Assembly: GCA_002706685.1 (NCBI GenBank)
Contig: PALV01000022.1
Location: 62,001-126,000 of the forward strand
Source of the DNA: Gammaproteobacteria bacterium
Lineage (GTDB): Bacteria > Pseudomonadota > Gammaproteobacteria > Pseudomonadales > Pseudohongiellaceae
Direction: 5' to 3'
Length of the DNA stretch: 64,000 nt
Shown here: piece by piece, positions 25,021 through 34,830 of the stretch
How positions within the stretch are numbered: the stretch's first letter is position 1
How the letters are laid out: each line of letters opens with the position of its first letter
Translations under genes and position numbers: made by a program
Notes under the pieces: generated by a model
What the model was told of the DNA's origin: nothing
Databases searched by the model: none
The model's input: the letters and a program-made list of their open reading frames with translations, nothing else

Positions 25021-26011
25021 ATTCGACATTATCCGGCAGTTTTTCATGTCGGAGTCCTTTGCGGCGGATCATCCGCATCTGGTCAAGGGGCCAGGCGATG
25101 ATGCCGCCATCCTGTCATTGCCTGACGATCATGATCTGCTTGTGTCGGTTGATACACTGAACGAGTCTGTTCATTTTCTGCCAGACGCCGAACCCTCACT
25201 TCTGGCAGCGCGTTGCCTGGCCGTCAATGTGAGTGACCTGGCAGCCATGGGGGCCTCGCCACTTGGTTTCACGCTCGCGCTGAGCCTGCCGCAGGTCAGC
25301 CTCAGTTGGCTGCAGGCGTTCAGCGAAGGCCTGGCGAAGGCGGCGCTGGACGCAGACTGTCCGTTGATAGGAGGTGATACCACGCGCGGGCCTCTGTCGA
25401 TCACGATTCAGGTGCACGGTATGGTGCCCAGAGGGCAGGCTCTGTTACGCTCCGGGGCGAGCGCTGGCGATGCTGTCTATGTTACCGGAACTCTTGGTGA
25501 TGCGGCTGCTGCACTGTGGTGGATGCAGGGTGATTCGCGATTTTCTGCAAAGGGATTGAGCAGCACGGAGGAGCAACATTTGCTGGAAGCGTTCTATCAG
25601 CCAGCCAATCGTATCGCGGTAGGTAAAGCGCTGCGCGGTATTGCCTCAGCCGCTCTGGATCTTTCGGACGGACTTGCTTCGGATCTGCGTCACATCCTGA
25701 AAGCCAGCAGTGTATCTGGCGCTCGAATAGAGGCCGGGCAGCTGCCAGTTTCCGAGGTATTGAAGCAGCGCGTCAGCCGTTCGGATCAAATCGAGCTGGC
25801 CATGGGTGGTGGTGATGATTACGAACTGTGTGTCTGCATCCCGCCCGCCCGAATCAGGGAGGCAGAGGCAGCTGTAGCTGCTCTGCAGGTACCGTTTACC
25901 CGAATCGGTCAGCTTAGTAATGACCCGGAGATGATGGTGATTGCCAGCGATGGCAGTACCATGGATCTGAAGGCGACCGGGTATCATCATTTTCAGTCAC
26001 ACTCGAGCTGA
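25007..26011 (+). CDS. thiL: Thiamine-monophosphate kinase
   Basis: A 334-residue PurM/ThiL-fold kinase that turns thiamine monophosphate into the diphosphate cofactor. It has GPGDDAA at 28-34, the metal-binding GGDTTRGP near 118-125, and the late LDLSDGLASDL and GGGDDYEL motifs. The GTG start lies inside the end of nusB. It is normal length and in the standard position between nusB and pgpA. Confidence 0.95.
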   Translation: MALTEFDIIRQFFMSESFAADHPHLVKGPGDDAAILSLPDDHDLLVSVDTLNESVHFLPDAEPSLLAARCLAVNVSDLAAMGASPLGFTLALSLPQVSLSWLQAFSEGLAKAALDADCPLIGGDTTRGPLSITIQVHGMVPRGQALLRSGASAGDAVYVTGTLGDAAAALWWMQGDSRFSAKGLSSTEEQHLLEAFYQPANRIAVGKALRGIASAALDLSDGLASDLRHILKASSVSGARIEAGQLPVSEVLKQRVSRSDQIELAMGGGDDYELCVCIPPARIREAEAAVAALQVPFTRIGQLSNDPEMMVIASDGSTMDLKATGYHHFQSHSS

Positions 26012-26028
26012 GGCACAGGAAGTCTCTC

Positions 26029-26505
26029 ATGGCAGCAACACCTGCATCCGTCTGGCGCAACCCCGTACACTTTCTGGCCTTTGGGCTGGGCAGCGGTGCC
26101 GCGCCAGTGGCGCCCGGAACGTTTGGCACCCTGGCCGCGGTCCTTATCTATCTGACGCTGCCGTCGATGGGCTGGATGTGGTATTTGTTGATGTTGCTGC
26201 TGACCTTTGTGGCAGGCATCTGGATATGTGGTAAAACAGCGGATGACATTGGCGTCCATGACCATGGCGGTATCGTCTGGGATGAGTTTGTCGGCCTGTG
26301 GTTGACGATGTTTCTGGCGCCACCTGGCTGGGTCTGGCTGCTGCTGGGATTTGTGCTGTTCAGGATTTTTGATGTGCTGAAGCCCTGGCCGATTCGCTGG
26401 TTGGACAGACGCGTGGCAGGCGGCTTTGGCATAATGATTGACGATATACTGGCAGGCATTTTTGCACTGCTGTGTCTGCAGATTGCCGCTGCATTTTTTG
26501 CGTAA
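26029..26505 (+). CDS. pgpA: Phosphatidylglycerophosphatase A
   Basis: A 158-residue inner-membrane phosphatase that makes phosphatidylglycerol from its phosphate. It has about four hydrophobic helices, the conserved APGTFGT near residue 28, an EFVG segment and the C-terminal DDILAGIFA motif. It follows thiL by 17 bases in the same operon. Confidence 0.93.
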   Translation: MAATPASVWRNPVHFLAFGLGSGAAPVAPGTFGTLAAVLIYLTLPSMGWMWYLLMLLLTFVAGIWICGKTADDIGVHDHGGIVWDEFVGLWLTMFLAPPGWVWLLLGFVLFRIFDVLKPWPIRWLDRRVAGGFGIMIDDILAGIFALLCLQIAAAFFA

Positions 26506-26516
26506 GGGGAATACGA

Positions 26517-27107
26517 GTGAGAGTCAAGTTTGTTGCTTCTGCCAGGTTGCCGACTGAACACGGGGAGTTCAGTATCCATGGTTTTCAGGATATGGTGACA
26601 AGCAAAGAGCACGTGGTCCTGACGATGGGTGATCTGAGCACCGATGAACCGGTGATCAGCCGGGTGCACTCAGAGTGCCTGACCGGTGATGCCCTGTTCA
26701 GCATGCGTTGCGACTGTGGGCCGCAGCTTGAGTTTGCAATGAAAAAAATTGCCGAGCATGGGCGCGGCATGATTCTGTACCTGCGTCAGGAGGGCCGTGG
26801 CATCGGTCTGCTGAACAAGCTGAAGGCCTACTCACTGCAGGACAAGGGCGCGGACACCGTTGAAGCCAATGTGCAGCTCGGTTTCGAACCTGATGCGCGC
26901 GAGTATGATGTCTGCAAACCGATGCTGGACCATTTCGGCGTCTCACAGGTCAGACTTTTGACCAATAATCCGCGCAAAGTCGACGCTTTGACCGAGCAGG
27001 GTATAGTAGTGGTTGACCGCATACCGATAGAGACAGGACTTAATCGCCACAACGAAAGCTATCTGGCAGTCAAGGTCAATAAGCTGGGACACCTGATACG
27101 TAAGTAG
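26517..27107 (+). CDS. ribA: GTP cyclohydrolase II
   Basis: A 196-residue enzyme that opens GTP in the first committed step of riboflavin synthesis. The zinc ligands Cys54, Cys65 and Cys67 are all present in [18 protein letters not shown], followed by the RQEGRGIGL loop. The GTG start has AAGGGGA upstream and gives the E. coli-like N-terminus. It complements the degenerate cyclohydrolase domain of the ribB product and closes the operon. btuF converges on it with a 24-base gap. Confidence 0.96.
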   Translation: MRVKFVASARLPTEHGEFSIHGFQDMVTSKEHVVLTMGDLSTDEPVISRVHSECLTGDALFSMRCDCGPQLEFAMKKIAEHGRGMILYLRQEGRGIGLLNKLKAYSLQDKGADTVEANVQLGFEPDAREYDVCKPMLDHFGVSQVRLLTNNPRKVDALTEQGIVVVDRIPIETGLNRHNESYLAVKVNKLGHLIRK

Positions 27108-27131
27108 CGCGATGCGTCAGCGTGGCAGCTG

Positions 27132-28001
27132 TCATCTGGCCTTGTCGATGTGCTGACACATCAGGTCAAGTCCCTGCAGTGCTCTGAGACTGTGCCGTTG
27201 CACCAGATCCGGGGGGATGGCATACAGGTGGTTATTTGCTACTGCCGGCAACTGTGACCAGCGTCGCCAGTCCTCAAGCCAGGTGGGTGAGTTTTCATCC
27301 GAGCCACTGGCGATGATCACTTCCGGTTCTTTTAACAGCACGTCTTCCAGATTGACCTTTGGGCCCGTGCCCAGATCGCGGAATACGTTCCGACCGCCGC
27401 AGACATCGATCATGTCGTTGATCAGTTCGCTGCCGCCGACAGTCACCAGCGGCCGTTCCCAGACCTGATAAAACACATCAATAAGCCTGTCATCGGCATA
27501 ACGCCGGCTAGTGGCATCCAGCTGCTCGATAAAGTCCTCGGCCAGCGCATTGGCTCTTGTCTCGGTACCAGTGAGAACTCCCAGACGTTGCAGATGTAAA
27601 GCAATACTGCGAAGTGATTCAGGTTCTGCCGTGTAAACGGTAAACCCGAGCTCCTGCAGTCTTTGCAGCGCGCTGCGTGGATTGCCTGAGCGCCACGCGA
27701 CGATCAGGTCCGGCTGCAGTGCAACGATCTGTTCCATGTCCAGCATGTCAAAGCGACCCACGACTGGCAGATCATTGGCAGCTGGCGGGTAATTGCTGAA
27801 ATCCATGACGCCTACGATGCGGTCTCCCGCGCCCAGGCTGAACACCAGCTCGGTCATTGAAGGTGCCAGGGTAATAATACGCTGTGCAGGAGCCTGCAGC
27901 GTCACTGACTGATTGTTGTCGTCGGTAACGACCAGCGTCTGGGCGGACGCCGACATGCTCAACAAAAGCAACAGCAGCGCGCTCTGTAGTCTGACCCACA
28001 T
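27132..28001 (-). CDS. btuF: Periplasmic cobalamin-binding protein BtuF-like
   Basis: A 289-residue helical-backbone substrate-binding protein (PeriBP class III). A signal peptide MWVRLQSALLLLLLSMSASAQ precedes RIITLAPSMTELVFSLGAGDRIVGV, the typical BtuF opening. The later WRSGNPRSALQRLQELGF and VYTAEPESLRSIA also fit. BtuF hands vitamin B12 to the BtuCD importer, whose genes are not in the window. The ATG at 28001 was chosen since it gives a clean signal peptide; an in-frame ATG 57 bases upstream would overlap cobO. It follows cobO, so both probably serve corrinoid uptake or salvage. Confidence 0.85.
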   Translation of the reverse strand: MWVRLQSALLLLLLSMSASAQTLVVTDDNNQSVTLQAPAQRIITLAPSMTELVFSLGAGDRIVGVMDFSNYPPAANDLPVVGRFDMLDMEQIVALQPDLIVAWRSGNPRSALQRLQELGFTVYTAEPESLRSIALHLQRLGVLTGTETRANALAEDFIEQLDATSRRYADDRLIDVFYQVWERPLVTVGGSELINDMIDVCGGRNVFRDLGTGPKVNLEDVLLKEPEVIIASGSDENSPTWLEDWRRWSQLPAVANNHLYAIPPDLVQRHSLRALQGLDLMCQHIDKAR

Positions 28002-28011
28002 AAGCGGCAAC

Positions 28012-28620
28012 TTAATAATCGATACCTTTCTGGACTTTGACACCGGCGTTAAAGGCATGTTTTACATCCGTGACTTCGCTGACAGTATCAGCCATGTCGA
28101 TCAGCGCTTTGCTGGCATTGCGACCAGTGATGATAACGTGCTGGTCGGCCGGGCGGTCACGCAAGGCCTGGATAACCTCGTCGGCCGGCAGGTAGCCATA
28201 AGTAAGCATGTAGGTCAGTTCATCCAGCACAACGACCTGAACCTCAGGGTCGCGCAACAGACGTGCTGCGTGCTCCCAGGTCGCGGTCGCTGCTGCGATA
28301 TCTGACTCGCGATCCTGGGTTTCCCAGGTAAATCCGGTATTCATTACATGAAATTCAACCAGCGGATGATCAGCAAACAGGCGGTGCTCGCCGCAATCCC
28401 ACTGACCCTTGATAAACTGCACCACGCCACAGCGCAGGCCATGCCCGACACTGCGAGCCAGCATGCCAAACGCCGAAGAGCTTTTCCCTTTACCATTGCC
28501 AGTCAGGACCAGTAGCAGTCCCTTGTCGACTGTCGCAGCAGCAATGCGTTGATCAACATGCTCTTTTTTGCGCTGCATGGCTTTTTTGTGTCGGGCATTG
28601 CGATCATCAGTGGCAGTCAT
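28012..28620 (-). CDS. cobO: Cob(I)yrinic acid a,c-diamide adenosyltransferase (CobO/BtuR)
   Basis: A 202-residue P-loop adenosyltransferase that attaches the adenosyl group to cob(I)alamin or precursors. The P-loop is GNGKGKSSS at 41-49, with VVQFIKGQW and VVLDELTYMLTYGYL downstream as in BtuR/CobO. An N-terminal basic segment of about 30 residues is usual. It lies 32 bases after dxs and 10 bases before btuF on the same strand. Confidence 0.94.
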   Translation of the reverse strand: MTATDDRNARHKKAMQRKKEHVDQRIAAATVDKGLLLVLTGNGKGKSSSAFGMLARSVGHGLRCGVVQFIKGQWDCGEHRLFADHPLVEFHVMNTGFTWETQDRESDIAAATATWEHAARLLRDPEVQVVVLDELTYMLTYGYLPADEVIQALRDRPADQHVIITGRNASKALIDMADTVSEVTDVKHAFNAGVKVQKGIDY

Positions 28621-28652
28621 GGTCAGATTGATTCCAGTAGGTTGCGGACAGA

Positions 28653-30551
28653 TCAGACTGCCTGAGAGTGAATTTTGCAGCGGGTCAGCTTGTCTCTGAC
28701 TGCGGCGACAATACCGTCACGATCAAGGCCCACTGATGCCAGCATGTCGGGTACGCGGCCGTGTGGCAGGAATGTGTCGGGCAGACCCATGTTCAGAATC
28801 GGCGTTGTGAAATTCTGGTTCAGCAGGTGCTCATTGACTGCGGAGCCGGCGCCGCCGGCCACAGCATTCTCTTCGATAGTCACCAGCAATGAATGTTGCT
28901 GTGCCATTCGATCGATCAGTTCTGTGTCCAGGGGTTTAATGAAACGCATATCAACCACAGTGGCATCCAGTGCCTCGGCTGCATCCAGAGCCGGCTTCAG
29001 CATGGTGCCAAAGGCGAGCAAGGCTACGGTGCTGCCTTTGCGTCGCACCACGGCCTTGCCGATAGGCAACTCAGTCATGTCCGATGCGATGTTTGCGCCG
29101 GGACCTTTGCCGCGCGCGTAGCGGACTGCGGCAGGACCCTTGTGTTGATGGCCGGTGTACAGCATCTGGCGGCACTCGTTCTCATCACTGGGCGCCATGA
29201 TAACCATGTTGGGTACACATCGCAGATAGGACAGGTCAAAGCTGCCAGCATGCGTCGGGCCGTCTTCGCCGACCAGACCAGCACGGTCGATTGCAAAAAG
29301 CACGTCCAGGTTCTGGATGGCCACATCGTGAATTAACTGGTCGTAGGCACGTTGCAGGAAAGTGGAGTAGATGGCCACAACTGGCTTGAGGCCGTCGCAG
29401 GCCATGCCGGCGGCAAACGTGACTGCATGCTGTTCGGCAATGGCAACATCAAAAAAGCGGTCAGGGTACTGGTCAGCAAACTCGTCCATGCCCGAGCCGG
29501 CGCTCATGGCCGGTGTAATCGCGATCAGTTTTTCATCCTGCTGTGCCATGTCGCACAACCACTGACCAAATACCTGTGAGTATGTCGGCGTTTTGGGCTC
29601 GCTTGTCGGGCGCTTGGGCTTGGCTTCAATTTTGCTCAGGGCGTGCATGCCAAACGGATCGTTTTCAGATGCGGTGTAACCCTTGCCTTTCTGGGTGACG
29701 ATGTGCAGCAGTTGCGGTCCGCGCAGCTGTTTGATGTTGCCCAGCACTTCGATCAGGCGTTCTGTATCGTGTCCGTCCACAAGCCCGATGTAGTTGAACC
29801 CGATTTCTTCAAAAAGTGTGCCTGGTGACACCATGCCTTTCATGTATTCCTCGGCACGATGCGCGGCCTTGAGTGCCGGAGGAATCTTCGACAGCATTTT
29901 TTTGCTGCCGGTACGAATAAAGTTGTATGGCTTGCTGGCCCACATGCGCGCGAAGTAGCTGGACAGGCCGCCGACATTACGTGAGATGGACATGTTGTTG
30001 TCGTTAAGAATGACAAGCACATTGTCGTCCAGCTCGCCGGCATGGTTCAGCGCTTCAAAGGCCATGCCTGCGGTCATTGCGCCATCACCGATGACCGCGA
30101 TTACGTGCCGCTCTGCTTCCTGGCGCCGGGCGGCAATCATCATGCCCAGTGCGGCGCTGATGGATGTGCTGGAATGTCCGACACCAAAGCAGTCATAGTC
30201 ACTTTCGGTCCGGCAGGGGAAGGCTGCCAGGCCGCCAGGCTGGCGCATGGTCAACATCCGTTCGCGGCGCCCGGTGAGTATCTTGTGCGGGTACGACTGA
30301 TGGCCCACATCCCAGATCAGCCGGTCCTCGGGGGTGTCAAACACATAGTGCAGGGCGATGGTCAGTTCGACCACACCCAGTCCTGCGCCGAAATGCCCAC
30401 CAGTCTGCCCTACCGAATACAGCAGGAAGTTGCGTAGTTCGCGTGCCAGATCCGGAAAATCGGCGGGATCCATGGTCTTGAGGTCAGCGGGTGAGCTGAT
30501 CTGGTCCAGCAGTGGCGTGTCCGGACGGCTGAGAGGGATTTCCGTTAACAT
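28653..30551 (-). CDS. dxs: 1-Deoxy-D-xylulose-5-phosphate synthase
   Basis: A 632-residue thiamine-diphosphate enzyme, first step of the MEP isoprenoid pathway. It shows [15 protein letters not shown] with the conserved histidine, the thiamine-binding [18 protein letters not shown], and the transketolase-like [15 protein letters not shown]. The start [16 protein letters not shown] was chosen because it matches pseudomonad Dxs starts. Codons up to 63 bases upstream are in frame but look non-family. It is part of the usual xseB-ispA-dxs order, here followed by cobO and btuF. Confidence 0.95.
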   Translation of the reverse strand: MLTEIPLSRPDTPLLDQISSPADLKTMDPADFPDLARELRNFLLYSVGQTGGHFGAGLGVVELTIALHYVFDTPEDRLIWDVGHQSYPHKILTGRRERMLTMRQPGGLAAFPCRTESDYDCFGVGHSSTSISAALGMMIAARRQEAERHVIAVIGDGAMTAGMAFEALNHAGELDDNVLVILNDNNMSISRNVGGLSSYFARMWASKPYNFIRTGSKKMLSKIPPALKAAHRAEEYMKGMVSPGTLFEEIGFNYIGLVDGHDTERLIEVLGNIKQLRGPQLLHIVTQKGKGYTASENDPFGMHALSKIEAKPKRPTSEPKTPTYSQVFGQWLCDMAQQDEKLIAITPAMSAGSGMDEFADQYPDRFFDVAIAEQHAVTFAAGMACDGLKPVVAIYSTFLQRAYDQLIHDVAIQNLDVLFAIDRAGLVGEDGPTHAGSFDLSYLRCVPNMVIMAPSDENECRQMLYTGHQHKGPAAVRYARGKGPGANIASDMTELPIGKAVVRRKGSTVALLAFGTMLKPALDAAEALDATVVDMRFIKPLDTELIDRMAQQHSLLVTIEENAVAGGAGSAVNEHLLNQNFTTPILNMGLPDTFLPHGRVPDMLASVGLDRDGIVAAVRDKLTRCKIHSQAV

Positions 30552-30649
30552 TGAGTCATGAGCCTGCGTCTTGCGGTGATCGGTTACGTTAATGCACGCT
30601 GCCATTGGCGTCAAATGACTGGCTGCGTTTAATTGGAACGGGTCTCAAT

Positions 30650-31552
30650 TCAGTATGCTCGCTGGGTAACATAGTCAGCAATCGAGCTGAGCATGGCGGT
30701 GTCGCCCGGAATCGGGCTCAAGGCGTCCTTGGCCGCCTGAATCAGGGCAGTTGCCTTTTCCCTGGCACCATCCAGCCCCAGCAGGCTGACATAAGTGGGT
30801 TTGTTCAGGGCGATATCAGCACCCTGTTTCTTGCCCAGTGTGCCGGTTTCGGCGACGACATCAAGCACGTCATCGTGCACCTGAAACGCCAGTCCGATGT
30901 TGCGGGCATAGACCTGCAGAGCTTCCATGATCTGAGGTGCCCGGCAGCCAGCGCTAAGCGCGCCCAGCTCAACGCTGGCGCAGATCAGTGCTCCGGTTTT
31001 CAATCGATGCATGGTCTCCAGTTCGCTCTGGGTCAGCTGCCGTCCCACCGCGCCCATATCCAGCGCCTGGCCTGCAATCATTCCATAGCAGCCACTGCTT
31101 GCTGAGAGAATATTGATCATGCTCACCACAGTGACCGGATCATTGCCTTTATGTTCACTGAGAATCTGTATGGCCAGGCTTTGCAGGGCATCGCCCGCCA
31201 GGATGGCTGTAGCCTCGTCATAAGCTTTGTGCAGTGTGGGTTTGCCCCGGCGCAGGTCATCGTTGTCCATGGCGGGCAGGTCGTCGTGGATCAGCGAGTA
31301 GCAATGCATCATCTCTACGGCGCAGGCTGCGTCGTCAGCGGCTGACATGGGTGCGCCTAGTGCGTTGGCAGCGGCATAGGCAAGGCAGGGCCGTATGCGC
31401 TTGCCGCCCAGCAATGTGCTGTAGCGCATTGCTTCCACCAGGCGTGGTGGCATCGCGGTCAGTGCGGCCAGGCGGTTTTCCATCTGCTGGTCGCAGCGTT
31501 CACGGCACTGCTTCAGGAAGGTATTCAGTTGATTGGGTGCTGGTGTGCTCAT
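30650..31552 (-). CDS. ispA: Farnesyl (geranyl) diphosphate synthase IspA
   Basis: A 300-residue trans-prenyltransferase condensing IPP with DMAPP and GPP. The first aspartate-rich motif is DDLPAMD at 90-96 and the second is DDVLD at 227-231; GGKRIRP (49-55) binds the diphosphate. The ATG lies two bases after the xseB stop. An earlier in-frame codon would run back through xseB and is rejected. dxs follows after about 100 bases. Confidence 0.95.
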   Translation of the reverse strand: MSTPAPNQLNTFLKQCRERCDQQMENRLAALTAMPPRLVEAMRYSTLLGGKRIRPCLAYAAANALGAPMSAADDAACAVEMMHCYSLIHDDLPAMDNDDLRRGKPTLHKAYDEATAILAGDALQSLAIQILSEHKGNDPVTVVSMINILSASSGCYGMIAGQALDMGAVGRQLTQSELETMHRLKTGALICASVELGALSAGCRAPQIMEALQVYARNIGLAFQVHDDVLDVVAETGTLGKKQGADIALNKPTYVSLLGLDGAREKATALIQAAKDALSPIPGDTAMLSSIADYVTQRAY

Positions 31553-31554
31553 TC

Positions 31555-31815
31555 TCAGTCCCGGGTCTCCACTGCATCGTTGTTGGCAGTGGCCAGCGGC
31601 TCCAGCGTGACCGGATCGGCATCGGGGTTGGTTAACACCTGCACTCGCATCTCGGCCTGCTGCAAAGCCTGCTGGCACTCGCGTGTCAGTCGGATGCCTT
31701 TTTCGAAAGCGGCCAGTGAGTCTTCGAGCCCCATGTTCCCTTCTTCCATCTGGTTTACCAGTGTTTCCAGTTCGGCCAGGGTCTGCTCAAAAGCCAGGGG
31801 TTTTTGGTCCGACAT
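31555..31815 (-). CDS. xseB: Exodeoxyribonuclease VII small subunit
   Basis: An 86-residue helical protein with the family core [35 protein letters not shown]. It forms ExoVII with XseA, whose gene is not here. The ATG is preceded by AAGGAG at good spacing; a start ten codons earlier is less likely. It heads the ispA-dxs operon and is divergent from the glycosyltransferase gene across a 145-base gap. Confidence 0.93.
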   Translation of the reverse strand: MSDQKPLAFEQTLAELETLVNQMEEGNMGLEDSLAAFEKGIRLTRECQQALQQAEMRVQVLTNPDADPVTLEPLATANNDAVETRD

Positions 31816-31960
31816 CACGGGCTCCTTTGCGCTTAAAACTGCCAATTATCGGCGCTACGCAAGGCGAAGGCAATCGCCAGCCGCTGCGCCAATCATACAC
31901 CTGTCACAAACTCTCAATACACTTGTCACATCTCGGGACAGATGAATTGGAATTTTGACT

Positions 31961-33040
31961 ATGAGCCGCATATTGTACGGTGTTTCGGGTGAAGGATCAG
32001 GACATTCGTCGCGGGCCATGGAAATCGGCCGTCACCTGCTCGCCGAAGGACATCAACTCAAGATGGTGACCTATGATCGTGGGCTGAAAGCGCTCGCCGG
32101 TGAATTTGACTGTTTTGCTATCGAAGGGCTGCACATTGTCAGTGATGATAATCGTGTGCGGCCATTAAAGACAGTCTGGAACAACCTGCGCCGCGCACCG
32201 CGAGCAGTGCGCCGACTGATAGCATTGCGCCGTATGATCCGCGAGTTTCAGCCGGATGTGGTGCTGACTGATTTTGAACCGACCAGCGCCTGGCTGGCAT
32301 GGTTCTTCGACCTGCCTCTGATCAGTCTGGATAACCAGCACCGTATGCGGTACATGAGCTATGAGTCGCCGCCGGGTCTGTCCTGGTCACGCCGCATCAC
32401 AGAAACCATCATCAAGCTGATGATTCCTGCGCCCGATGCCGCGCTGGCCACCACCTATTTCTTCGGCGAGCCGCGCAATGACAGGACTTTTCTGTTTCCG
32501 CCAATCCTGCGCCGGGAAGTTCTTGAATGTCGGCCCTACCAGGGCGGTCACCATCTGGTATACGTAACCAGTGAGTTCACTTCTCTGTTGGGTCTGCTGC
32601 GCCAGTTCCCGGAACACCAGTTTATAGTCTACGGCAGCAGTCAGCAGGGCGAGGATGCCAACCTGACATTCAGGCCGTTCAGTGTTGATGGCTTTCTGCG
32701 CGACCTGGAGTCGTGCCAGTCAGTGATTGCGACAGCCGGCTTCACACTGATCAGTGAGGCGCTTTATCTTGGCAAACCTTATCTCGCGCTACCAATGCAG
32801 GGGCAGTTTGAACAACAACTGAATGCCTTCTGCCTTGAGCAGCTCGGTTATGGCATGAGTGCTGCGCCGGTTGGCGTGCGGCAGCTGGCACGCTTTTTTG
32901 ACAATCTGCCGGCGCTGAGCGAGTCCGCGCAGCGGTATGCGGACAGCCAAAAGATAAGCGATGTGACACAGGCCAATCTGGGTATTCGTACAAAACTGGA
33001 CGAACTGCTCGGTCAGAGGCTTCAACAGCTCCATCGTTGA
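31961..33040 (+). CDS. Glycosyltransferase of the MJ1255/VC2487 (GT28-like) family
   Basis: A 359-residue GT-B type glycosyltransferase. The N-terminus MSRILYGVSGEGSGHSSRAMEIG carries the glycine-rich acceptor loop, and the C-terminal half has ATAGFTLISEALYLGKPYLALPMQGQFEQ, the nucleotide-sugar binding pattern of MurG-like enzymes. Homologues of this kind are widespread but their acceptors are mostly unknown. The ATG at 31961 is preferred to a TTG two codons earlier. It is first of a probable three-gene set with the membrane protein (64 bases downstream) and the oxygenase. Confidence 0.8.
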   Translation: MSRILYGVSGEGSGHSSRAMEIGRHLLAEGHQLKMVTYDRGLKALAGEFDCFAIEGLHIVSDDNRVRPLKTVWNNLRRAPRAVRRLIALRRMIREFQPDVVLTDFEPTSAWLAWFFDLPLISLDNQHRMRYMSYESPPGLSWSRRITETIIKLMIPAPDAALATTYFFGEPRNDRTFLFPPILRREVLECRPYQGGHHLVYVTSEFTSLLGLLRQFPEHQFIVYGSSQQGEDANLTFRPFSVDGFLRDLESCQSVIATAGFTLISEALYLGKPYLALPMQGQFEQQLNAFCLEQLGYGMSAAPVGVRQLARFFDNLPALSESAQRYADSQKISDVTQANLGIRTKLDELLGQRLQQLHR

Positions 33041-33104
33041 CCACTCCGGCAGTGCGCAGTATGCTGGCGCTCCTGTCAATCGGGGTCAATTTGCCGGCAT
33101 ATTT

Positions 33105-33908
33105 ATGGACAATAAAAACGATAATCGTCTTAAAGACAGTCTGCGTGGTTTTGATCGTCAGGACTGGCGGATTCAGTTCGGACTGGTCGTCACACTCATC
33201 TGGTTGTTGCTTGGCACCCTGTACATGACCGTCAATGTTGGCTGGTCACGTTTTGCCACGCTACCGATCGAAGATATGGGCAGTTTTCTGGAAGGGGCGT
33301 TCGCGCCGCTGGCCTTCCTCTGGCTGGTCATTGGTCTGTTTATTCAACAATCCATTCAGGCGCAGAACAACCGCGAGCTTTATCACAGCAATATCGTTTC
33401 TGCCCGGCAGGCGGAAGCTCTGGCAGCCAATGAGAAAAATGCCCGCCAGGAAACTTTTTTCAAGATCGCCGATAATACCCGGAGACAATTGGGCGGCATC
33501 TCCGGTCTCTTGCTCCAGTCCTGCAAGGGCCCGGCGGGTGACGGCTCGTTAAGCGAAGCGGAAATGATGGAAATGTGGCATCATTTCGCGACAGGCGACT
33601 TCGAGGTGTTCTCGCGCCGATTCCTGATCCTTGCCGGACGTGGCGAAAACATGGGGCCACTGTTTTATGGCACCCAGATTCGCACCACCCATACCGAGAA
33701 TTTCATCGTGAACTTTGACCGACTGCTGAAGCTGGCGCGTGATTGTGATGTCAACAATATCATCACCGATGCCCAGCTGCATTCTGCCCACGGCCTGCTA
33801 AGCTCGCGAATGAGAGAGTTGCACCCCCGCATCAAGTTCCGTCGCTATGAATTGACGCGAACCAGCGACTACCTCGGCCAGATCATGAAGAACAGCCAGG
33901 AAGCGTAA
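33105..33908 (+). CDS. Two-helix membrane protein with cytoplasmic C-terminal domain, unknown function
   Basis: A 267-residue protein. After a charged N-terminus there are two transmembrane helices, about 25-46 and 63-84. A coiled-coil-like, Gln/Ala/Asn-rich segment (about 85-115) follows, then a soluble helical domain starting ETFFKIADNTRRQLGG. The layout (two helices, short coiled coil, then an FF-containing domain) resembles putative phage abortive-infection proteins of the PutAbiC type, but the similarity is only in topology and I do not assign it. It abuts the oxygenase gene with no gap. Confidence 0.6.
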   Translation: MDNKNDNRLKDSLRGFDRQDWRIQFGLVVTLIWLLLGTLYMTVNVGWSRFATLPIEDMGSFLEGAFAPLAFLWLVIGLFIQQSIQAQNNRELYHSNIVSARQAEALAANEKNARQETFFKIADNTRRQLGGISGLLLQSCKGPAGDGSLSEAEMMEMWHHFATGDFEVFSRRFLILAGRGENMGPLFYGTQIRTTHTENFIVNFDRLLKLARDCDVNNIITDAQLHSAHGLLSSRMRELHPRIKFRRYELTRTSDYLGQIMKNSQEA

Positions 33909-34598
33909 ATGTCCGCATTGATTAACGAAGTGGTCGGCAACGAAGCGTTGCTGGCCGAACAGCTCGTGTTTGAACAGATTGCTGCTGACCTGGTCAGTCA
34001 ATCCTGGTCCGTGGTGCTGGATGGCTTGCCTGCGGCAGTCGCGCAGCCACTGTTTCAGCAGGTGCGCGATCTGAATGACAGCGACTTTGACCCGGCAGGT
34101 ATTGGTCGCAGCCAGGACCATGTGCACAACAGCTTTGTGCGGCGTGACCAGGTGCGCTGGATTGATGGCGCAACCATGGCGGAGCAGGTCTGGCTGGATT
34201 GGGCGCAACGCCTTCAGACCTATCTGAATCGACGACTGTTTCTGGGCCTGTTTTCTTTCGAATCGCATTTTGCCCATTATGGCCCCGGAGACTTTTACAA
34301 GAAGCATCTGGACGCATTCCGTCCGAATGGCCTGGAGCGTGGTGCGCGCAGAGAATTGTCTCTGGTCACTTATCTTAACCCGGGCTGGGAGTCCAGCGAT
34401 GGCGGGGAGCTGGCCATTTACGATGCGGCAGGTGAGCAGGTTGTACGACGCGTGTCTCCGGTTTACGGCACGGTTGTTGTCTTCCTGAGCACTGAGGTGC
34501 CGCACGAGGTATTGCCCGCGATGCGCGACCGTTACAGCCTGGCTGGATGGTTCCGCGTTAACGGCAGCGTTGCCGACCGTCCTGATCCGCCGCAGTAA
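33909..34598 (+). CDS. 2-Oxoglutarate/Fe(II) oxygenase, prolyl-4-hydroxylase-like
   Basis: A 229-residue enzyme with the double-stranded beta-helix iron site: His133 and Asp135 in KKHLDAF, His199 in VPHEVLPA, and the 2-oxoglutarate Arg208 in RDRYSLAGWFR. Such SM-20/EGL-9-like proteins hydroxylate protein side chains, and bacterial examples modify EF-Tu or unknown targets. It starts directly after the stop of the membrane protein gene. The substrate is not evident. Confidence 0.85.
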   Translation: MSALINEVVGNEALLAEQLVFEQIAADLVSQSWSVVLDGLPAAVAQPLFQQVRDLNDSDFDPAGIGRSQDHVHNSFVRRDQVRWIDGATMAEQVWLDWAQRLQTYLNRRLFLGLFSFESHFAHYGPGDFYKKHLDAFRPNGLERGARRELSLVTYLNPGWESSDGGELAIYDAAGEQVVRRVSPVYGTVVVFLSTEVPHEVLPAMRDRYSLAGWFRVNGSVADRPDPPQ

Positions 34599-34830
34599 TC
34601 AATTTCCCTGACCCCATTCAGGGCGCTTGTGTCGGTCATGTCGTCGCGAGCTGCGAGATGCCAGGACTCTTGCGACCAGTGGTGGTATTGCTGCGATCAG
34701 TCCTCACCATAACCCACTCATTCCTGCAGGGCTCCATGTTAGCTTATGGATGGTCATTTCTGAGCGCAAAGTTCGGCGATGGTACCAATCCACAGTGCGT
34801 GAAAAATCTCACCGATTTAAGGAGTTGTAT

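Noticed and set aside
34627..34830. Longer N-terminus for the small exported protein
   Set aside because: A strong AAGGAG site and a signal peptide mark the ATG at 34831; the upstream part has no family-like or signal features.
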